A DNA stretch of 64,000 nucleotides, from the NCBI RefSeq assembly GCF_021590045.1, contig NZ_CP062221.1, positions 1,116,001 through 1,180,000 on the forward strand, written 5' to 3'. Under the pieces are notes generated by a model that was not told the origin of the DNA, did not search any database, and worked only from the letters and a program-made list of their open reading frames with translations. Source of the stretch: Cellulomonas palmilytica (GTDB lineage Bacteria > Actinomycetota > Actinomycetes > Actinomycetales > Cellulomonadaceae). The position numbers and the translations under genes were made by a program. Below are positions 45,702 through 55,504 of this stretch, one piece after another (position 1 is the first letter of the stretch; every line of letters starts with the position of its first letter).

Positions 45702-46220
45702 GTGACCACGGAACCGACCGAGCACCCGACGAGCACGAGCCTGCCGTTCGAGCCCGAGGGCGTGACCTGGACCCCGGTGTCGCGTCGGCTCGCCTCGGCG
45801 CGTCTGACGGCGCTCGCGCTGTGGCTGGGTCCGTTGCTCGCGGTGCTCGTCGTGCTGGCGCTCACCACGGGGGCGTCGTGGCTGTGGGTCCCCACCGGCG
45901 TCCTCGCGGCGCTCGGGCTGTGGGGTGCGCTGCTGGTGCCGCGCCAGGTGCGGGCGATGGGGTACGCCGAGCGCGCCGACGACCTGCTGGTGCGGCGCGG
46001 CATCATGTTCCGCCAGCTCGTCGTCGTGCCGTACGGCCGCATGCAGTACGTGGACGTGAGCGCGGGGCCGTTCGCGCGCCGGTTCGGGATCGCGTCGGTG
46101 CAGCTGCACACGGCGTCGCCCGCGACGACCGCGTCGATCGACGGTCTGCCGCCCGCCGAGGCCGCGCGTCTGCGTGACCGGTTGGCGTCGCGCGGTGAGG
46201 CACGGCTGGCGGGCCTGTGA
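45702..46220 (+). CDS. Small PH-domain (bPH2/YdbS-like) membrane protein
   Basis: A 172-aa protein with two helices near residues 35-80 (LWLGPLLAVLVVLAL and the next) and one bacterial PH domain (~85-165) containing ADDLLVRRGIMFRQLVVVPYGRMQYVDVSAGPFARRFGI. This is the YdbS-type half of the YdbS-YdbT pair, proteins linked in some firmicutes to membrane stress and antimicrobial tolerance. The next gene is the YdbT-like half and overlaps by 4 nt. GTG at 45702 has GGGAGG upstream. Function here unknown. Confidence 0.85.
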   Translation: MTTEPTEHPTSTSLPFEPEGVTWTPVSRRLASARLTALALWLGPLLAVLVVLALTTGASWLWVPTGVLAALGLWGALLVPRQVRAMGYAERADDLLVRRGIMFRQLVVVPYGRMQYVDVSAGPFARRFGIASVQLHTASPATTASIDGLPPAEAARLRDRLASRGEARLAGL

Positions 46221-47848
46221 GCGACGCGCGGCACGACGAGCCGGCGCAGGTCGCCGGCGGCAGCGACGTGAGCCCTGCGGCCGGCCCGAGCGCAGGCCTC
46301 GGCGCAGGTACGGGCCGGGAGCCGGACGACCGCGTCCCGGCCGACGCGTGGCGTCGCGTGCACCCGGTGACGCCCGCGCTCAAGGGCTGGAAGACGCTCG
46401 TGGCGGTCGTCGCGATCGTCGGGTACCAGGCGGCGGACGACGTGCGCTCGGCCGCGGACCTGCTGGGCGGGCGCGGCTGGATGCTCGCGCTGGGGATCGT
46501 GCTGGTCGTCGCGCTGATCGGCTGGGGCTACGCGACGATCGCGTGGCGGCACATGCGGTTCGCGGTGACGGACGAGGCGGTGCACCTGCACTCGGGCGTC
46601 CTGTTCCGTACGCAGCGGCAGGCGCGCCTGGACCGTCTGCAGGCGGTGGACGTGGTGCAGCCGCTACTGGCGCGGCTGCTGGGCCTGGCGGAGCTGCGGC
46701 TCGAGGTCGCGGGCGGGACCGGCTCGGCCGTGCAGCTCGCGTACCTGCGGGAGCCGGACGCGCAGCGCCTGCGCTCGGAGCTGCTGGCGCTCGCGGCGGG
46801 TCTGCGCCGGCCGTCGGCGGCCGCGGCGCCGGGCGCGGGCGTCGCAGCCGTGACGCTCCCCGCCGCGCCGGCGGACGCCGCCATCGGCCCGGACGCGGAC
46901 GCGGGCGCCGTCGGCGCGCAGCCCGGTCCGGCCGCGGCCGACGCGCTCCCGCTGCCGTTCGAGGAGGCCCCCGAGCAGGAGGTGTACTCGCTGCCCATGC
47001 CGCGGCTGATCGCCGCGTCGGTGCGCTCGGGCACGGTCGTCGGGCTCGTCGTCCTGGTGATCGGTGGTGTGGTCGCGGCGCTCGTGGCGCGTGACGTGAG
47101 CCTGCTCGCGGTGCTGCTGCCCGCGTTCCTGGGGTTCGGCGGCGCGCTGTGGGGCCGGGTCAACGCGGGTGCGAGCTTCCGCGCCGCGCTGTCTCCCGAC
47201 GGCATCCGGCTGCGTCACGGGCTCACGGAGCAGCGCGCGCAGACGGTCCCGCCGGGCCGCGTGCAGGCCGTGCGGCTCCTGCAGCCGCCGCTGTGGCGCG
47301 GGCCGGACTGGTGGCGTGTCGAGATCAACGTCGCGGGCTACTCGGTCGGCCAGGAGGCGAGCCGCGCGACGGTGCTGCACCCGGTCGCGACGCGCGACGA
47401 GGCCGCGACCGCGCTGTGGATGGTGCTGCCCGACCTGGGCGTCGAGGACCCGCGTGCGCTCGTCGAGGCCGCGATGTCGGGCCGCGACGACGACGGCGGC
47501 TTCACCCCGGCGCCGCGCGCGGCCCGCTGGGTGGACCCGGTCGCGTGGCGCCGGCACGGTGTGCGCGTGACGCGCACCGCGCTGCTCGCGCGCTCGGGGC
47601 GCGTGTTCCGGCAGGTCGCGGTCGTGCCGCACGAGCGCACGCAGTCGCTCGGGCTCGAGCAGGGGCCGCTGCAGCGTCGCCTGGGGCTCGCGAGCTTCGT
47701 CGTGCACTCGACGCCCGGCCCGGTCTCGCCGCGCGTGAGCCACCTGGACGGCCGCGTGGCCGCGGCGCTGCTCGACGAGCAGGCGGAGCGGGCGCGTACG
47801 GCGCGTGCGGCGGCCCGGCCCGAGCAGTGGATGCGGGAGCAGGCGTGA
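46217..47848 (+). CDS. Large PH-domain (YdbT-like) membrane protein
   Basis: A 543-aa multi-PH protein: PH domain 1 at ~110-200 with VTDEAVHLHSGVLFRTQRQARLDRLQAV, helices at ~265-310 (VVGLVVLVIGGVVAALV), PH 2 (~315-420, IRLRHGLTEQRAQTVPPGRV) and PH 3 (~440-530, VTRTALLARSGRVFRQVAVV). Low-complexity Ala/Pro/Asp sequence lies between domains 1 and 2. It overlaps its YdbS-like partner and the downstream DUF2520 gene (GTGA both times). The pair probably forms a membrane complex of unknown function. Confidence 0.85.
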   Translation: MSDARHDEPAQVAGGSDVSPAAGPSAGLGAGTGREPDDRVPADAWRRVHPVTPALKGWKTLVAVVAIVGYQAADDVRSAADLLGGRGWMLALGIVLVVALIGWGYATIAWRHMRFAVTDEAVHLHSGVLFRTQRQARLDRLQAVDVVQPLLARLLGLAELRLEVAGGTGSAVQLAYLREPDAQRLRSELLALAAGLRRPSAAAAPGAGVAAVTLPAAPADAAIGPDADAGAVGAQPGPAAADALPLPFEEAPEQEVYSLPMPRLIAASVRSGTVVGLVVLVIGGVVAALVARDVSLLAVLLPAFLGFGGALWGRVNAGASFRAALSPDGIRLRHGLTEQRAQTVPPGRVQAVRLLQPPLWRGPDWWRVEINVAGYSVGQEASRATVLHPVATRDEAATALWMVLPDLGVEDPRALVEAAMSGRDDDGGFTPAPRAARWVDPVAWRRHGVRVTRTALLARSGRVFRQVAVVPHERTQSLGLEQGPLQRRLGLASFVVHSTPGPVSPRVSHLDGRVAAALLDEQAERARTARAAARPEQWMREQA

Positions 47849-48951
47849 GCGACCAGCGTCCGGGTCGGCTCGGCGTCGGCGTGGTCGGCGCGGGCCGCGT
47901 GGGTGCGGTGCTCGGCAACGCGCTGCGGGCCGCGGGGCACCCCGTCGTCGGGGTCAGCGCGGTCTCGCAGGAGTCGCGCGACCGGGCCGAGGCGCTCCTG
48001 CCGGGTGTGCCCGTGCTGGACGTGCCGGAGGTGGTGCGCCGCGCGGAGCTCGTGCTGCTCGCGGTGCCCGACGACGCGCTGGCCGACCTGGTCGCGGGCC
48101 TCGCGGAGACGGGTGCGTGGCAGCTCGGGCAGATCGTCGTGCACACCTCGGGGCGGTACGGCGCGCAGGTGCTGACGCCCGCGCGCGCGGCGGGCGCGAT
48201 CCCGCTCGCGCTGCACCCCGCGATGACGTTCACGGGCACGTCGCTCGACCTGGCCCGCCTGGTCGGCTGCCCGTTCGCGGTGACCGCACCCGCGGCGGTC
48301 CTGCCGATCGGGCAGGCGCTCGTCATGGAGATCGGCGGCGAGCCGACGGTGCTCGACGAGGACGCCCGCGCGCTGTACCACGCGGCCCTCGCGCACGGCG
48401 CGAACCACCTCGTCGTGCTCGTCGCGCAGGCCGCGCAGGCGCTCGCGGCGGCGGGGGTCGCCGACCCGGGCCGCATGCTCGCGCCGCTGCTCGAGGCGGC
48501 CCTCGACGGTGCGCTGCGCGCCGAGTCACCGGGCGAGCTCGCGGCGCTGGGCGGCGCGTCGGACGCGCGAGCCGGGGCGATCACCGCGCTGACGGGTCCG
48601 GTGCGCCGGGGCGACGCGGGCACGGTCGCGGAGCACCTCGCGGTGCTCGACGCGTTCGCGGCGCGGGTGGGTGCGCCCGACGTCCCGGCCGCGTACCGGG
48701 CGCTCGCGCGCGCGGCGGACGCTCGCGCGCTCTCGGCGGGGCTGCTGTCGCAGGACGCGGCGGCCCGCGTGCTCGACGCGCTCGCGCCGGCCTCGTCGGA
48801 CGGGCCCGACGGCGGCGACGACGACCGCGGGGCGTCTCGCACGTCACACGGTCCCGCGGTCGCGGGCATCGAACCCGATGCGGGATCGTTGCACTCAGAG
48901 CGCCCGCCGCAGGACCAGGGCGACGAGCGCCCCGACCAGCACGACGACTGA
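47845..48951 (+). CDS. Rossmann-like DUF2520 protein
   Basis: A 368-aa protein with an N-terminal NAD(P)-binding fold ([18 protein letters not shown], residues ~10-27; [15 protein letters not shown]) and the DUF2520 helical domain (~150-310). The C-terminal ~60 residues are Gly/Asp-rich. It occupies the position of Rv3603c in the mycobacterial order, directly before panC. The fold is that of 6-phosphogluconate- or ketopantoate-reductase-type enzymes, so a reductase role in pantothenate synthesis is a reasonable guess but not shown. GTG overlaps the stop of the previous gene. Confidence 0.85.
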   Translation: MSDQRPGRLGVGVVGAGRVGAVLGNALRAAGHPVVGVSAVSQESRDRAEALLPGVPVLDVPEVVRRAELVLLAVPDDALADLVAGLAETGAWQLGQIVVHTSGRYGAQVLTPARAAGAIPLALHPAMTFTGTSLDLARLVGCPFAVTAPAAVLPIGQALVMEIGGEPTVLDEDARALYHAALAHGANHLVVLVAQAAQALAAAGVADPGRMLAPLLEAALDGALRAESPGELAALGGASDARAGAITALTGPVRRGDAGTVAEHLAVLDAFAARVGAPDVPAAYRALARAADARALSAGLLSQDAAARVLDALAPASSDGPDGGDDDRGASRTSHGPAVAGIEPDAGSLHSERPPQDQGDERPDQHDD

Positions 48952-48988
48952 CACGCCGCCCCGTGACGCGGGGACCGCAGGAGGACCC

Positions 48989-49897
48989 ATGACCACCGCC
49001 GTCGGCCCGACGCTCGCGCGCACGCGCGCCGAGCTCGACGCCGCCCTGGCCGCCCCGACCGTCGCGCGCACCCGGACGCACGCGCGCGCGGTCGTCATGA
49101 CGATGGGCGCGCTGCACGCGGGTCACCTGTCGCTCGTGCGGCACGCGCGCACGCTCGCGGACCGCGTGGTCGTCACGATCTTCGTCAACCCGCTGCAGTT
49201 CGGTGCGGGCGAGGACCTGTCGCGCTACCCGCGGGACCTGGAGGGTGACCTCGCGCTGCTCACGGGCGAGGGTCTGCTGGGCCCGGGCGACGTGGTGTTC
49301 GCGCCGACGCCCGACGTGGTCTACCCGGACGGCGACCCGCTCGTCCGGGTGAGCGCGGGTGCCCTGGGGGAGACGCTCGAGGGTGCGGTGCGGCCGGGCC
49401 ACTTCGACGGGGTGCTCACGGTCGTGCTCAAGCTGCTGCACCTCACGCGCCCGGACGCGGCGCTGTTCGGCCGCAAGGACGCGCAGCAGCTCGCGGCGGT
49501 GCGGCGCATGGTGCGGGACCTGGACGTGCCGGTCGAGGTCGTCGGCGTGCCGCTCGTGCGCGACGAGGACGGCCTGGCGCTGTCGAGCCGCAACGCGTAC
49601 CTGTCGTCCGACGAGCGTGCGCAGGCCCTGGCGCTGTCGCGCGCCCTGCGCGCGGGCGAGCAGGCCGCGGCGGGCGGTGCGGCGCCGGGCGAGGTGCTCG
49701 CGGCGACGCGCGACGTACTCACGGACGCAGGGCTCGACGCGGTCGACTACGTGGTGCTCGTCGACCCGGACGACTTCACACCGGTGGCGGACGGTGCCGC
49801 GGGCGAGGCGGTCCTCGCGCTCGCGGCGCGGGTCGGGACCACGCGGCTCATCGACAACACGGTCGTGGTGCTCGGCCGGACGGGAGGCGAGGCATGA
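48989..49897 (+). CDS. panC: Pantoate--beta-alanine ligase
   Basis: Joins pantoate and beta-alanine with ATP to give pantothenate (vitamin B5). The 302-aa protein contains [17 protein letters not shown] (~36-52, the HxGH nucleotide-binding motif), [19 protein letters not shown] and [10 protein letters not shown], with LSSRNAYLS near residue 195. The first ~20 residues are slightly longer than usual. ATG at 48989 has GCAGGAGG with good spacing. It is 37 nt after DUF2520 and overlaps panD by 4 nt. Confidence 0.96.
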   Translation: MTTAVGPTLARTRAELDAALAAPTVARTRTHARAVVMTMGALHAGHLSLVRHARTLADRVVVTIFVNPLQFGAGEDLSRYPRDLEGDLALLTGEGLLGPGDVVFAPTPDVVYPDGDPLVRVSAGALGETLEGAVRPGHFDGVLTVVLKLLHLTRPDAALFGRKDAQQLAAVRRMVRDLDVPVEVVGVPLVRDEDGLALSSRNAYLSSDERAQALALSRALRAGEQAAAGGAAPGEVLAATRDVLTDAGLDAVDYVVLVDPDDFTPVADGAAGEAVLALAARVGTTRLIDNTVVVLGRTGGEA

Positions 49898-50523
49898 GCT
49901 CGCTGATGCGCACGATGATGACGGGCAAGATCCACCGCGCGACGGTGACGCAGGCGGACCTGCACTACGTCGGGTCGGTGACGGTGGACGCGGACCTGCT
50001 CGCGGCGGCGGACCTGCTGCCGGGCCAGCAGGTCGACATCGTCGACGTGACGAACGGGTCACGCCTGACGACGTACGCGATCGCGGGCGAGGCGGGCTCG
50101 GGGCAGATCTGCATCAACGGCGCCGCGGCGCACCTGGTGCACCCGGGCGACGTCGTGATCCTCATCGCGTACGGCCTGATGTCGGACGCGGAGGCCCGCA
50201 CGTACGAGCCGCACGTGGTGCTCGTCGACTCGGACAACCGGATCGTCGACCTGTCCGACGACCCGGGTCAGGTGCCCGAGGAGTGGACGGCGGCGGCGGG
50301 CCTGCAGCCGAGCGGGGTGCCGTTCGCGCAGGGGCGCGACCTCGTCGACCACCCGCACCCGGTGGACCGGGACGCCGCGCACACGCACGCGGGCTGCGGG
50401 GTGCGCGAGCCGCACACGCACGGTCCGCACGGCCAGATCGCGGTCCCGGAGCCGGCCAGGTCCGACGAGACCAGGTCCGACGAGCAGGCGGGCGACTCCG
50501 TGCCGCACGGCGCCGGCCGGTGA
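49894..50523 (+). CDS. panD: Aspartate 1-decarboxylase with long tail
   Basis: Makes beta-alanine from aspartate for PanC. The pyruvoyl enzyme is made by self-cleavage between Gly27 and Ser28 in [27 protein letters not shown] and the strand [11 protein letters not shown] are conserved. The core ends near residue 135, but the gene encodes 209 aa: a tail of ~70 residues rich in His, Pro and Asp ([18 protein letters not shown]) with no recognised domain. The tail may be a disordered, metal-binding-like addition. ATG overlaps panC, and the stop overlaps nadB (GTGA). Confidence 0.94.
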   Translation: MSSLMRTMMTGKIHRATVTQADLHYVGSVTVDADLLAAADLLPGQQVDIVDVTNGSRLTTYAIAGEAGSGQICINGAAAHLVHPGDVVILIAYGLMSDAEARTYEPHVVLVDSDNRIVDLSDDPGQVPEEWTAAAGLQPSGVPFAQGRDLVDHPHPVDRDAAHTHAGCGVREPHTHGPHGQIAVPEPARSDETRSDEQAGDSVPHGAGR

Positions 50524-52295
50524 CGAGCCTGGCGGGCGTGGCCCCGCACCCGACCCCGGACGTCACGCGCGCGTCGGCGCCCAGTGTGCAGGGGACGACG
50601 CCCCGCCTCGCGACGCGGCTGGCCGCGCCCGCGGCGGGCTGGACGGTCGAGGTCGACGCGATCGTCGTCGGCTCGGGCATCGCGGGCCTCACGGCAGCGC
50701 TCGAGCTGCGCACCCGGGTGCCACGCGTGCTGCTGGTCACGAAGGACCGGCTGGGCTCGGGCTCGACGGTGTGGGCGCAGGGCGGGATCGCCGCGGCTCT
50801 CGACCCGGAGGACTCGCCGGCCGCGCACCTGCAGGACACGCTCGTGGCGGGTGTGGGCCTGTGCGACCCGCGCGCGGTCGAGGTGCTGGTGACCGAGGGT
50901 CCGGCGCGCGTGCGCGAGCTCGTCGCGCGGGGTGCGGTGTTCGACCGTGCGCCCGACGGGCAGATCTCGCTGACGCGTGAGGGCGGGCACCACGCGGACC
51001 GCATCGCGCACGCGGGCGGCGACGCGACGGGCGCGGAGATCTCCCGCGCGCTCGTCGCGCAGATCGAGGCGGTGCGCGACGACCCGGGCATCGAGGTGAT
51101 CGAGCACGCGTTGGTGCTCGACGTGCTGACGGGTCCGCCGGGGCCGGACGGGCGACCGGGTGCGGCGTGCGGCGTGACGCTGCACGTGATCGGCGAGGGC
51201 CAGCGCGACGGCGTGGGTGCGGCGCTCGGCAAGGCCGTGGTGCTCGCGACGGGCGGCATCGGGCAGGTGTTCCGCTCCTCGACCAACCCGCCGCAGGCCA
51301 CCGGTGACGGCATCGCCGCGGCGTTGCGCGCGGGCGCCGTGGTCGGCGACGTCGAGTTCGTGCAGTTCCACCCGACGGTGCTGTGGCTCGGCTCGGGCGT
51401 GAAGGGCCAGCTCACGCTCGTCTCGGAGGCCGTGCGCGGCGAGGGTGCGCTGCTGCTCGACACGGACGGCGTGCGGTTCATGCCGGACGTGCACCCGATG
51501 GCCGAGCTCGCGCCGCGAGACGTCGTGGCGCACGCGATCGTGCGCCGCATGGCGGACACCGGCTCGGACCACGTGTGGCTCGACGCGCGGCACCTCGGCG
51601 AGGACTTCCTGCGGGCCCGCTTCCCGACGATCCACGAGCGGCTGCTCGAGCACGGCATCGACCTGACGACCGACCTGGTGCCCGTCGCGCCCGCGCAGCA
51701 CTACCACTCGGGAGGGGTCGTCACGGACCTCGTCGGGCGCACGTCCCTGCCCGGGCTGTACGCGGTCGGCGAGGCGGCGTGCACGGGCGTTCACGGGGCG
51801 AACCGGCTCGCGTCGAACTCGCTGCTCGAGGGCCTGGTGTTCGCGCACCGCGCCGCGCGGCACATCACCGACAAGGTCGCCGCGGGTGCGCTGGACCGCC
51901 AGGAGCCCACGGTCCGCGAGGGCGCCGAGGCGCTCGTCGCGGCCGCGTCCCGCGCACGCGTCCAGCGCCTCGCGACCGACGGTCCGGGCGTGCTGCGCTC
52001 CGCCGACTGCCTGCGCATGGCCGCGACCGGGCTGGCCGCCGTGCCGACCGACGCGCACCTGCGGCACGACGACGGCCGCGCGCTCGCCGCGCCGCAGACC
52101 GCGGAGTGGGAGACGACGAACGTGCACCAGGTCGCGTCCGTGCTCACGGCGGCCGCGCTCGCGCGTGAGGAGAGCCGCGGCGGGCACGCGCGCAGCGACT
52201 TCCCGGACCGCGACGACGAGCACTGGCGCGTGCGCCTGGAGGCGAGCCTCGACCCGGACGGGCAGCTCGTCGTGCAGCGCGCGCCCCTCGACTGA
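50520..52295 (+). CDS. nadB: L-aspartate oxidase
   Basis: A FAD enzyme that oxidises aspartate to iminoaspartate, the first step of NAD synthesis; quinolinate synthase NadA, needed next, is not in this window. The 591-aa protein has an N-terminal extension of ~45 residues, the FAD motif [15 protein letters not shown] (~49-63), [11 protein letters not shown], the active-site [11 protein letters not shown] and [12 protein letters not shown] EFVQFHPT, and the C-terminal helical domain. GTG overlaps the panD stop. The chain matches the family in full. Confidence 0.95.
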   Translation: MTSLAGVAPHPTPDVTRASAPSVQGTTPRLATRLAAPAAGWTVEVDAIVVGSGIAGLTAALELRTRVPRVLLVTKDRLGSGSTVWAQGGIAAALDPEDSPAAHLQDTLVAGVGLCDPRAVEVLVTEGPARVRELVARGAVFDRAPDGQISLTREGGHHADRIAHAGGDATGAEISRALVAQIEAVRDDPGIEVIEHALVLDVLTGPPGPDGRPGAACGVTLHVIGEGQRDGVGAALGKAVVLATGGIGQVFRSSTNPPQATGDGIAAALRAGAVVGDVEFVQFHPTVLWLGSGVKGQLTLVSEAVRGEGALLLDTDGVRFMPDVHPMAELAPRDVVAHAIVRRMADTGSDHVWLDARHLGEDFLRARFPTIHERLLEHGIDLTTDLVPVAPAQHYHSGGVVTDLVGRTSLPGLYAVGEAACTGVHGANRLASNSLLEGLVFAHRAARHITDKVAAGALDRQEPTVREGAEALVAAASRARVQRLATDGPGVLRSADCLRMAATGLAAVPTDAHLRHDDGRALAAPQTAEWETTNVHQVASVLTAAALAREESRGGHARSDFPDRDDEHWRVRLEASLDPDGQLVVQRAPLD

Positions 52296-52317
52296 CGACC
52301 CACGCACGAGGACGACG

Positions 52318-53301
52318 ATGACCGACACGACCACGGACCCGACGAGCACCCCGACGGCGGGCGAGGAGACGGGCACGACGGGCACGACCGGAGCGACGAC
52401 GAGCCCGCGGCCCGGCGTGCTGCCCGGCGACGCCGGACCCGACGAGGCCGCGGTCGAGCGGCTCGTCGCGACCGCGCTCGACGAGGACCTCGGCGCCGCG
52501 CCCGGGCGGGACGTCACGTCCCAGGCGACGATCGCGCCGACGACGACCGGCACCGCCGACCTGGTGGCGCGCGCCGACGGCGTGGTCGCGGGGCTCGTCG
52601 TCGTCCCCGTCGTGCTGCGCCAGGTGGCCGAGCGGCTGGGGCTGCCGCCCGCGACGCTCGTCGTGCGCGTGCCGGACGGGACGCGCGTGACCCGCGGCGA
52701 CGTGCTCGCCGAGCTCACCGGCCCCGTGCAGCTCCTGCTCGTCGCGGAGCGCACGCTGCTCAACATCGCGTCGCGCGCGTCGGGCGTCGCGACGCACACG
52801 CGCCGCTGGGCGGACGCGCTGGCCGGAACAGGTGCGCTCGTGCTCGACACCCGCAAGACCACGCCGGGTCTGCGCGCGCTCGAGAAGTACGCGGTGCGCT
52901 GCGGTGGTGGCACCAACAAGCGCATGGGCCTGTACGACGTCGCGATGGTCAAGGACAACCACGTCGCCGCGGCGGGCTCGGTGACGGCCGCGATCGAGGC
53001 GGTGCGCTCCCGGTTCCCGGACGTCGCGATCCAGGTCGAGGCCGACACGCGCGACCAGGCCCTCGAGGCCGTCGCCGCGGGCGCGGACTTCCTGCTGCTC
53101 GACAACATGCCCACGCCGGTGCTGGCCGACGTGGTCGCGGCGGTCCGCGCGGTCGCCCCTGCCACCCAGCTCGAGGCCACGGGCAACCTGACGCTCGACC
53201 GTGCCGCGGAGGTCGCATCCACGGGCGTCGACTACCTCTCGGTCGGCGGCCTCACCCACTCGTCCCCGATCCTCGACCTGGCCCTCGACCTGCGCGCCTG
53301 A
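52318..53301 (+). CDS. nadC: Nicotinate-nucleotide pyrophosphorylase
   Basis: Converts quinolinate and PRPP to nicotinate mononucleotide and CO2 in NAD synthesis. The 327-aa protein has a Thr/Gly-rich N-terminus (~30 residues), then LVATALDEDLGAAPGRDVTS, DTRKTTPGLRALEKYAV (substrate-binding Arg and Lys), CGGGTNKRMGLYD, VEADTRDQALEAV and GNLTLDRAAEVASTGVDYLSVGGLTHS. All core motifs are present. It starts 22 nt after nadB and ends the operon at a long hairpin. Confidence 0.96.
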   Translation: MTDTTTDPTSTPTAGEETGTTGTTGATTSPRPGVLPGDAGPDEAAVERLVATALDEDLGAAPGRDVTSQATIAPTTTGTADLVARADGVVAGLVVVPVVLRQVAERLGLPPATLVVRVPDGTRVTRGDVLAELTGPVQLLLVAERTLLNIASRASGVATHTRRWADALAGTGALVLDTRKTTPGLRALEKYAVRCGGGTNKRMGLYDVAMVKDNHVAAAGSVTAAIEAVRSRFPDVAIQVEADTRDQALEAVAAGADFLLLDNMPTPVLADVVAAVRAVAPATQLEATGNLTLDRAAEVASTGVDYLSVGGLTHSSPILDLALDLRA

Positions 53302-53340
53302 CCGCCGGCCCGGCCCTGGCCCGGGCCAGGCGCACCGCGA

Positions 53341-53402
53341 GGTCGCGCGTTCCTCGGTGAGTCGCGCGGACGACTGCGCGACTCACCGAGGAACGCACGA
53401 CC
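53341..53402. terminator. 27-bp-stem hairpin after nadC
   Basis: Arms 53341-53367 and 53376-53402 pair with one mismatch around an 8-nt loop; the stem contains GTTCCTCGGTGAGTCGCGC. It separates nadC from the convergent minus-strand gene. The perfect symmetry and length are unusual for a simple terminator. Confidence 0.7.
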
Positions 53403-53421
53403 TGGCGTGGGACTCACGACG

Positions 53422-54804
53422 TCAGACGCACTCCCAGACGACGTTCGACGCCTCGGGGCGCAGGTGGAGGTTCCACTCGCCGTCGGGGCCCTGGACGCCG
53501 TAGAGCGACTGCGCGTCGAGGAAGGCGTCGACGGTCGCGTACGGGTAGCCGGCGTCGGTCCCGGTGAGGGTCTCGCCGGTGTCCGTGTCGATCGTGCCGG
53601 AGTGCTCCAGCTGCCAGCGGTGCACGGCGGCGGCGAACGGGTTGCCCGCCGCGGGGACGACGACGTCACGGCCGTCCGCGGTGCTGCCGGCGGTGCGCCA
53701 CTGCGCGGGGTCGTGGCCGGCGTCGACCGTGACCTGCGCGCTGGAGCACGTGCTGACGGCGGGGGCCATGGCGTACTGCGCCCAGGCGCCGTCCGCGACC
53801 TGCTTGCTGCGGTCCACGCCGTCGTCCCACGTGATGCCGCGGTAGTCGAGCCCGGGCACGTCGGCGTCGGCGACGGGGACGAGCGTGCGCAGCGGCGTGA
53901 GGACCGCGTAGGAGAAGGACCGTGCGCCGTCGATCTCGCTGCGCACGCCGCGCTGCACGACGGTGAGTGCGCCGAGCTCGGCGACGGGCGTCAGCGGCTG
54001 CGCGGCGCTCCCGGTCGGGGCGGGCACGCCGACGACCTTCGTGACGTCGGCACGGGTCGCCTCGGTGGACAGCGCCCAGCCCTCGGCGAGCGGGAGGCTC
54101 GCGGGCAGGGTGAGCGTGTCGTAGAACGTGTCGCGGTCCGCGACGGCCTTCGACGACGAGAACTCCTCGGCGCACGCGTCGCCGGTGCGTGCGCTCGGGC
54201 AGAGGATCGCGCGCGGGCCGTCCTCGTCGATCTCGTACAGCTCGACGCGCGTGCCCCAGGTCACGACGTCGTCCTCGAACAGCGCCGGGAGCTCCAGCGC
54301 GTAGATCGCGGACACCTCCCGGTCGCCGACGAGCGTGAGGTGGTACTCGGGGCCGTTCGTGAGCTCGTCGGGCGTGAACAGCGCGTCGAGCGCGTCGCTC
54401 GCGTCGATCGGCTCGTCGTGCCAGCGCTCGCCGGTGCGCGGTGCGGCCAGGCGGGCGATCACGGTCGCGTCGTCGATCTCGTCGGCGCGCTCCACGGGGC
54501 CGTCGTCGGCGGTCGTCGGCTCGTCGGTGGGCGACGGCTCGGCGGTCGGGGCCAGGGACGGGTCGGGCGTCGCGCTGCGCGTCGCGGGGTCCACAGGGGC
54601 CGTGGAGTCCGACGAGGCGAGGGTCCACGCGCCCAGGCCGAGCACGCCGGCGCACGCGGCGGCACCCACGGACTCGAACGTGTGCCGCTGGATGCGGGCC
54701 CGGCGCACGGTGCCGCGCACGCGGGTCAGGGTGCGGTCGTCGATCGGGGCGGTCGCCTGCGCGATCTCGTCGCGGGCGCCGTTCAGCATCTGGTCGAGGT
54801 TCAT
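53422..54804 (-). CDS. Membrane-anchored protein paired with a sigma factor
   Basis: A 460-aa protein of unknown family. Its first ~45 residues are cytoplasmic (LDQMLNGARDEIAQATAPID), followed by one transmembrane helix (~53-73, VGAAACAGVLGLGAWTLA) and a large outside domain beginning with a Pro/Thr/Asp linker. The outer domain has scattered Cys residues (CPSARTGDACAEEF, CSSAQ, WECV at the end). The gene overlaps the upstream sigma-factor gene by 4 nt. The topology fits a sigma-linked sensor or anti-sigma factor, but no zinc-binding anti-sigma motif is visible, so that is inference. SD GGAGG precedes ATG at 54804. Confidence 0.75.
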   Translation of the reverse strand: MNLDQMLNGARDEIAQATAPIDDRTLTRVRGTVRRARIQRHTFESVGAAACAGVLGLGAWTLASSDSTAPVDPATRSATPDPSLAPTAEPSPTDEPTTADDGPVERADEIDDATVIARLAAPRTGERWHDEPIDASDALDALFTPDELTNGPEYHLTLVGDREVSAIYALELPALFEDDVVTWGTRVELYEIDEDGPRAILCPSARTGDACAEEFSSSKAVADRDTFYDTLTLPASLPLAEGWALSTEATRADVTKVVGVPAPTGSAAQPLTPVAELGALTVVQRGVRSEIDGARSFSYAVLTPLRTLVPVADADVPGLDYRGITWDDGVDRSKQVADGAWAQYAMAPAVSTCSSAQVTVDAGHDPAQWRTAGSTADGRDVVVPAAGNPFAAAVHRWQLEHSGTIDTDTGETLTGTDAGYPYATVDAFLDAQSLYGVQGPDGEWNLHLRPEASNVVWECV

Positions 54805-55370
54805 CGTGCGCCTCCGGGGGCGATGCGCGGGGTGGGGGAGGGGCGGACGGGGACGCGCTCGTCGTCCGTCGCGGTGTGCGGGTGCGTGCCGAGGATCTCG
54901 GCGAGCTTCGTGAGGCCGTCGGCGGTGTACCGCTTGACGGAGCCCTCGGAGAGGTTGAGCACGGACGCGGTCTCGGAGACGGACAGGTCCTCCATCTGCC
55001 GCAGGACCACGCACGCCCGCTCGCGGGGGGAGAGCAGGGCGAGCGCGCGCACGACGTCGCGTCCCGGGCCCGGTGGCTCGACGGTGTCCGGTGGTGCGGG
55101 CTGCGCGGCGGCGCGCAACGCGACGAGGCGCTCGCGGGTGCGTCGGCGGGCCTCGTCGACCGCGCGGGACGCGATCGCGCGGCGCACGTACGCCTCGGCC
55201 TGCTCGACGCTCGTGAACCGGGCGCGGCCGCGGAACGTCGCGATGAGCGCCTCCTGCACCAGGTCCGGCGCCTCGCTGGTCGAGCCGGCGACGAGCGCGG
55301 CGTGGGCGACCAGGCGCGGCCAGCGCTCGCGCGCCACCTGGTCCAGCAGCTGTTCCCATGGTCGTGCCAC
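54801..55370 (-). CDS. Sigma-70 family (SigE/ECF-like) RNA polymerase sigma factor
   Basis: A 189-aa sigma factor. Region 2 (~15-80) has LVQEALIATFRGRARF and AEAYVRRAIASRAVDEARR; region 4 (~105-160) has LALLSPRERACVVLRQMEDLSVSETASVLNLSEGSVKRYTADGLTKL, the helix-turn-helix that contacts the -35. The size is that of the actinobacterial SigE-family group. GTG at 55370 has GAGGGGG 8 nt upstream. The downstream membrane protein overlaps it, suggesting coupled expression and a signal sensed outside the cell. The regulon is unknown. Confidence 0.9.
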   Translation of the reverse strand: MARPWEQLLDQVARERWPRLVAHAALVAGSTSEAPDLVQEALIATFRGRARFTSVEQAEAYVRRAIASRAVDEARRRTRERLVALRAAAQPAPPDTVEPPGPGRDVVRALALLSPRERACVVLRQMEDLSVSETASVLNLSEGSVKRYTADGLTKLAEILGTHPHTATDDERVPVRPSPTPRIAPGGAR

Positions 55371-55492
55371 GGCGGTTCCCCCTCGGTCGTCGGGATGTCG
55401 TAGCGACAACGCTCGTGCGGGCCTGGCGCGTTGGGGTCGATCTTCCCGCAGCCTGTGACGGACGGACGTGAGGATGCGCGCGGGTGCCCGAT

Positions 55493-55498
55493 TACCAT
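55493..55498 (+). promoter_or_regulatory. -10 box of lysS
   Basis: TACCAT, 6 nt, GTG at 55505. Confidence 0.6.
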
Positions 55499-55504
55499 GG
55501 TCCG

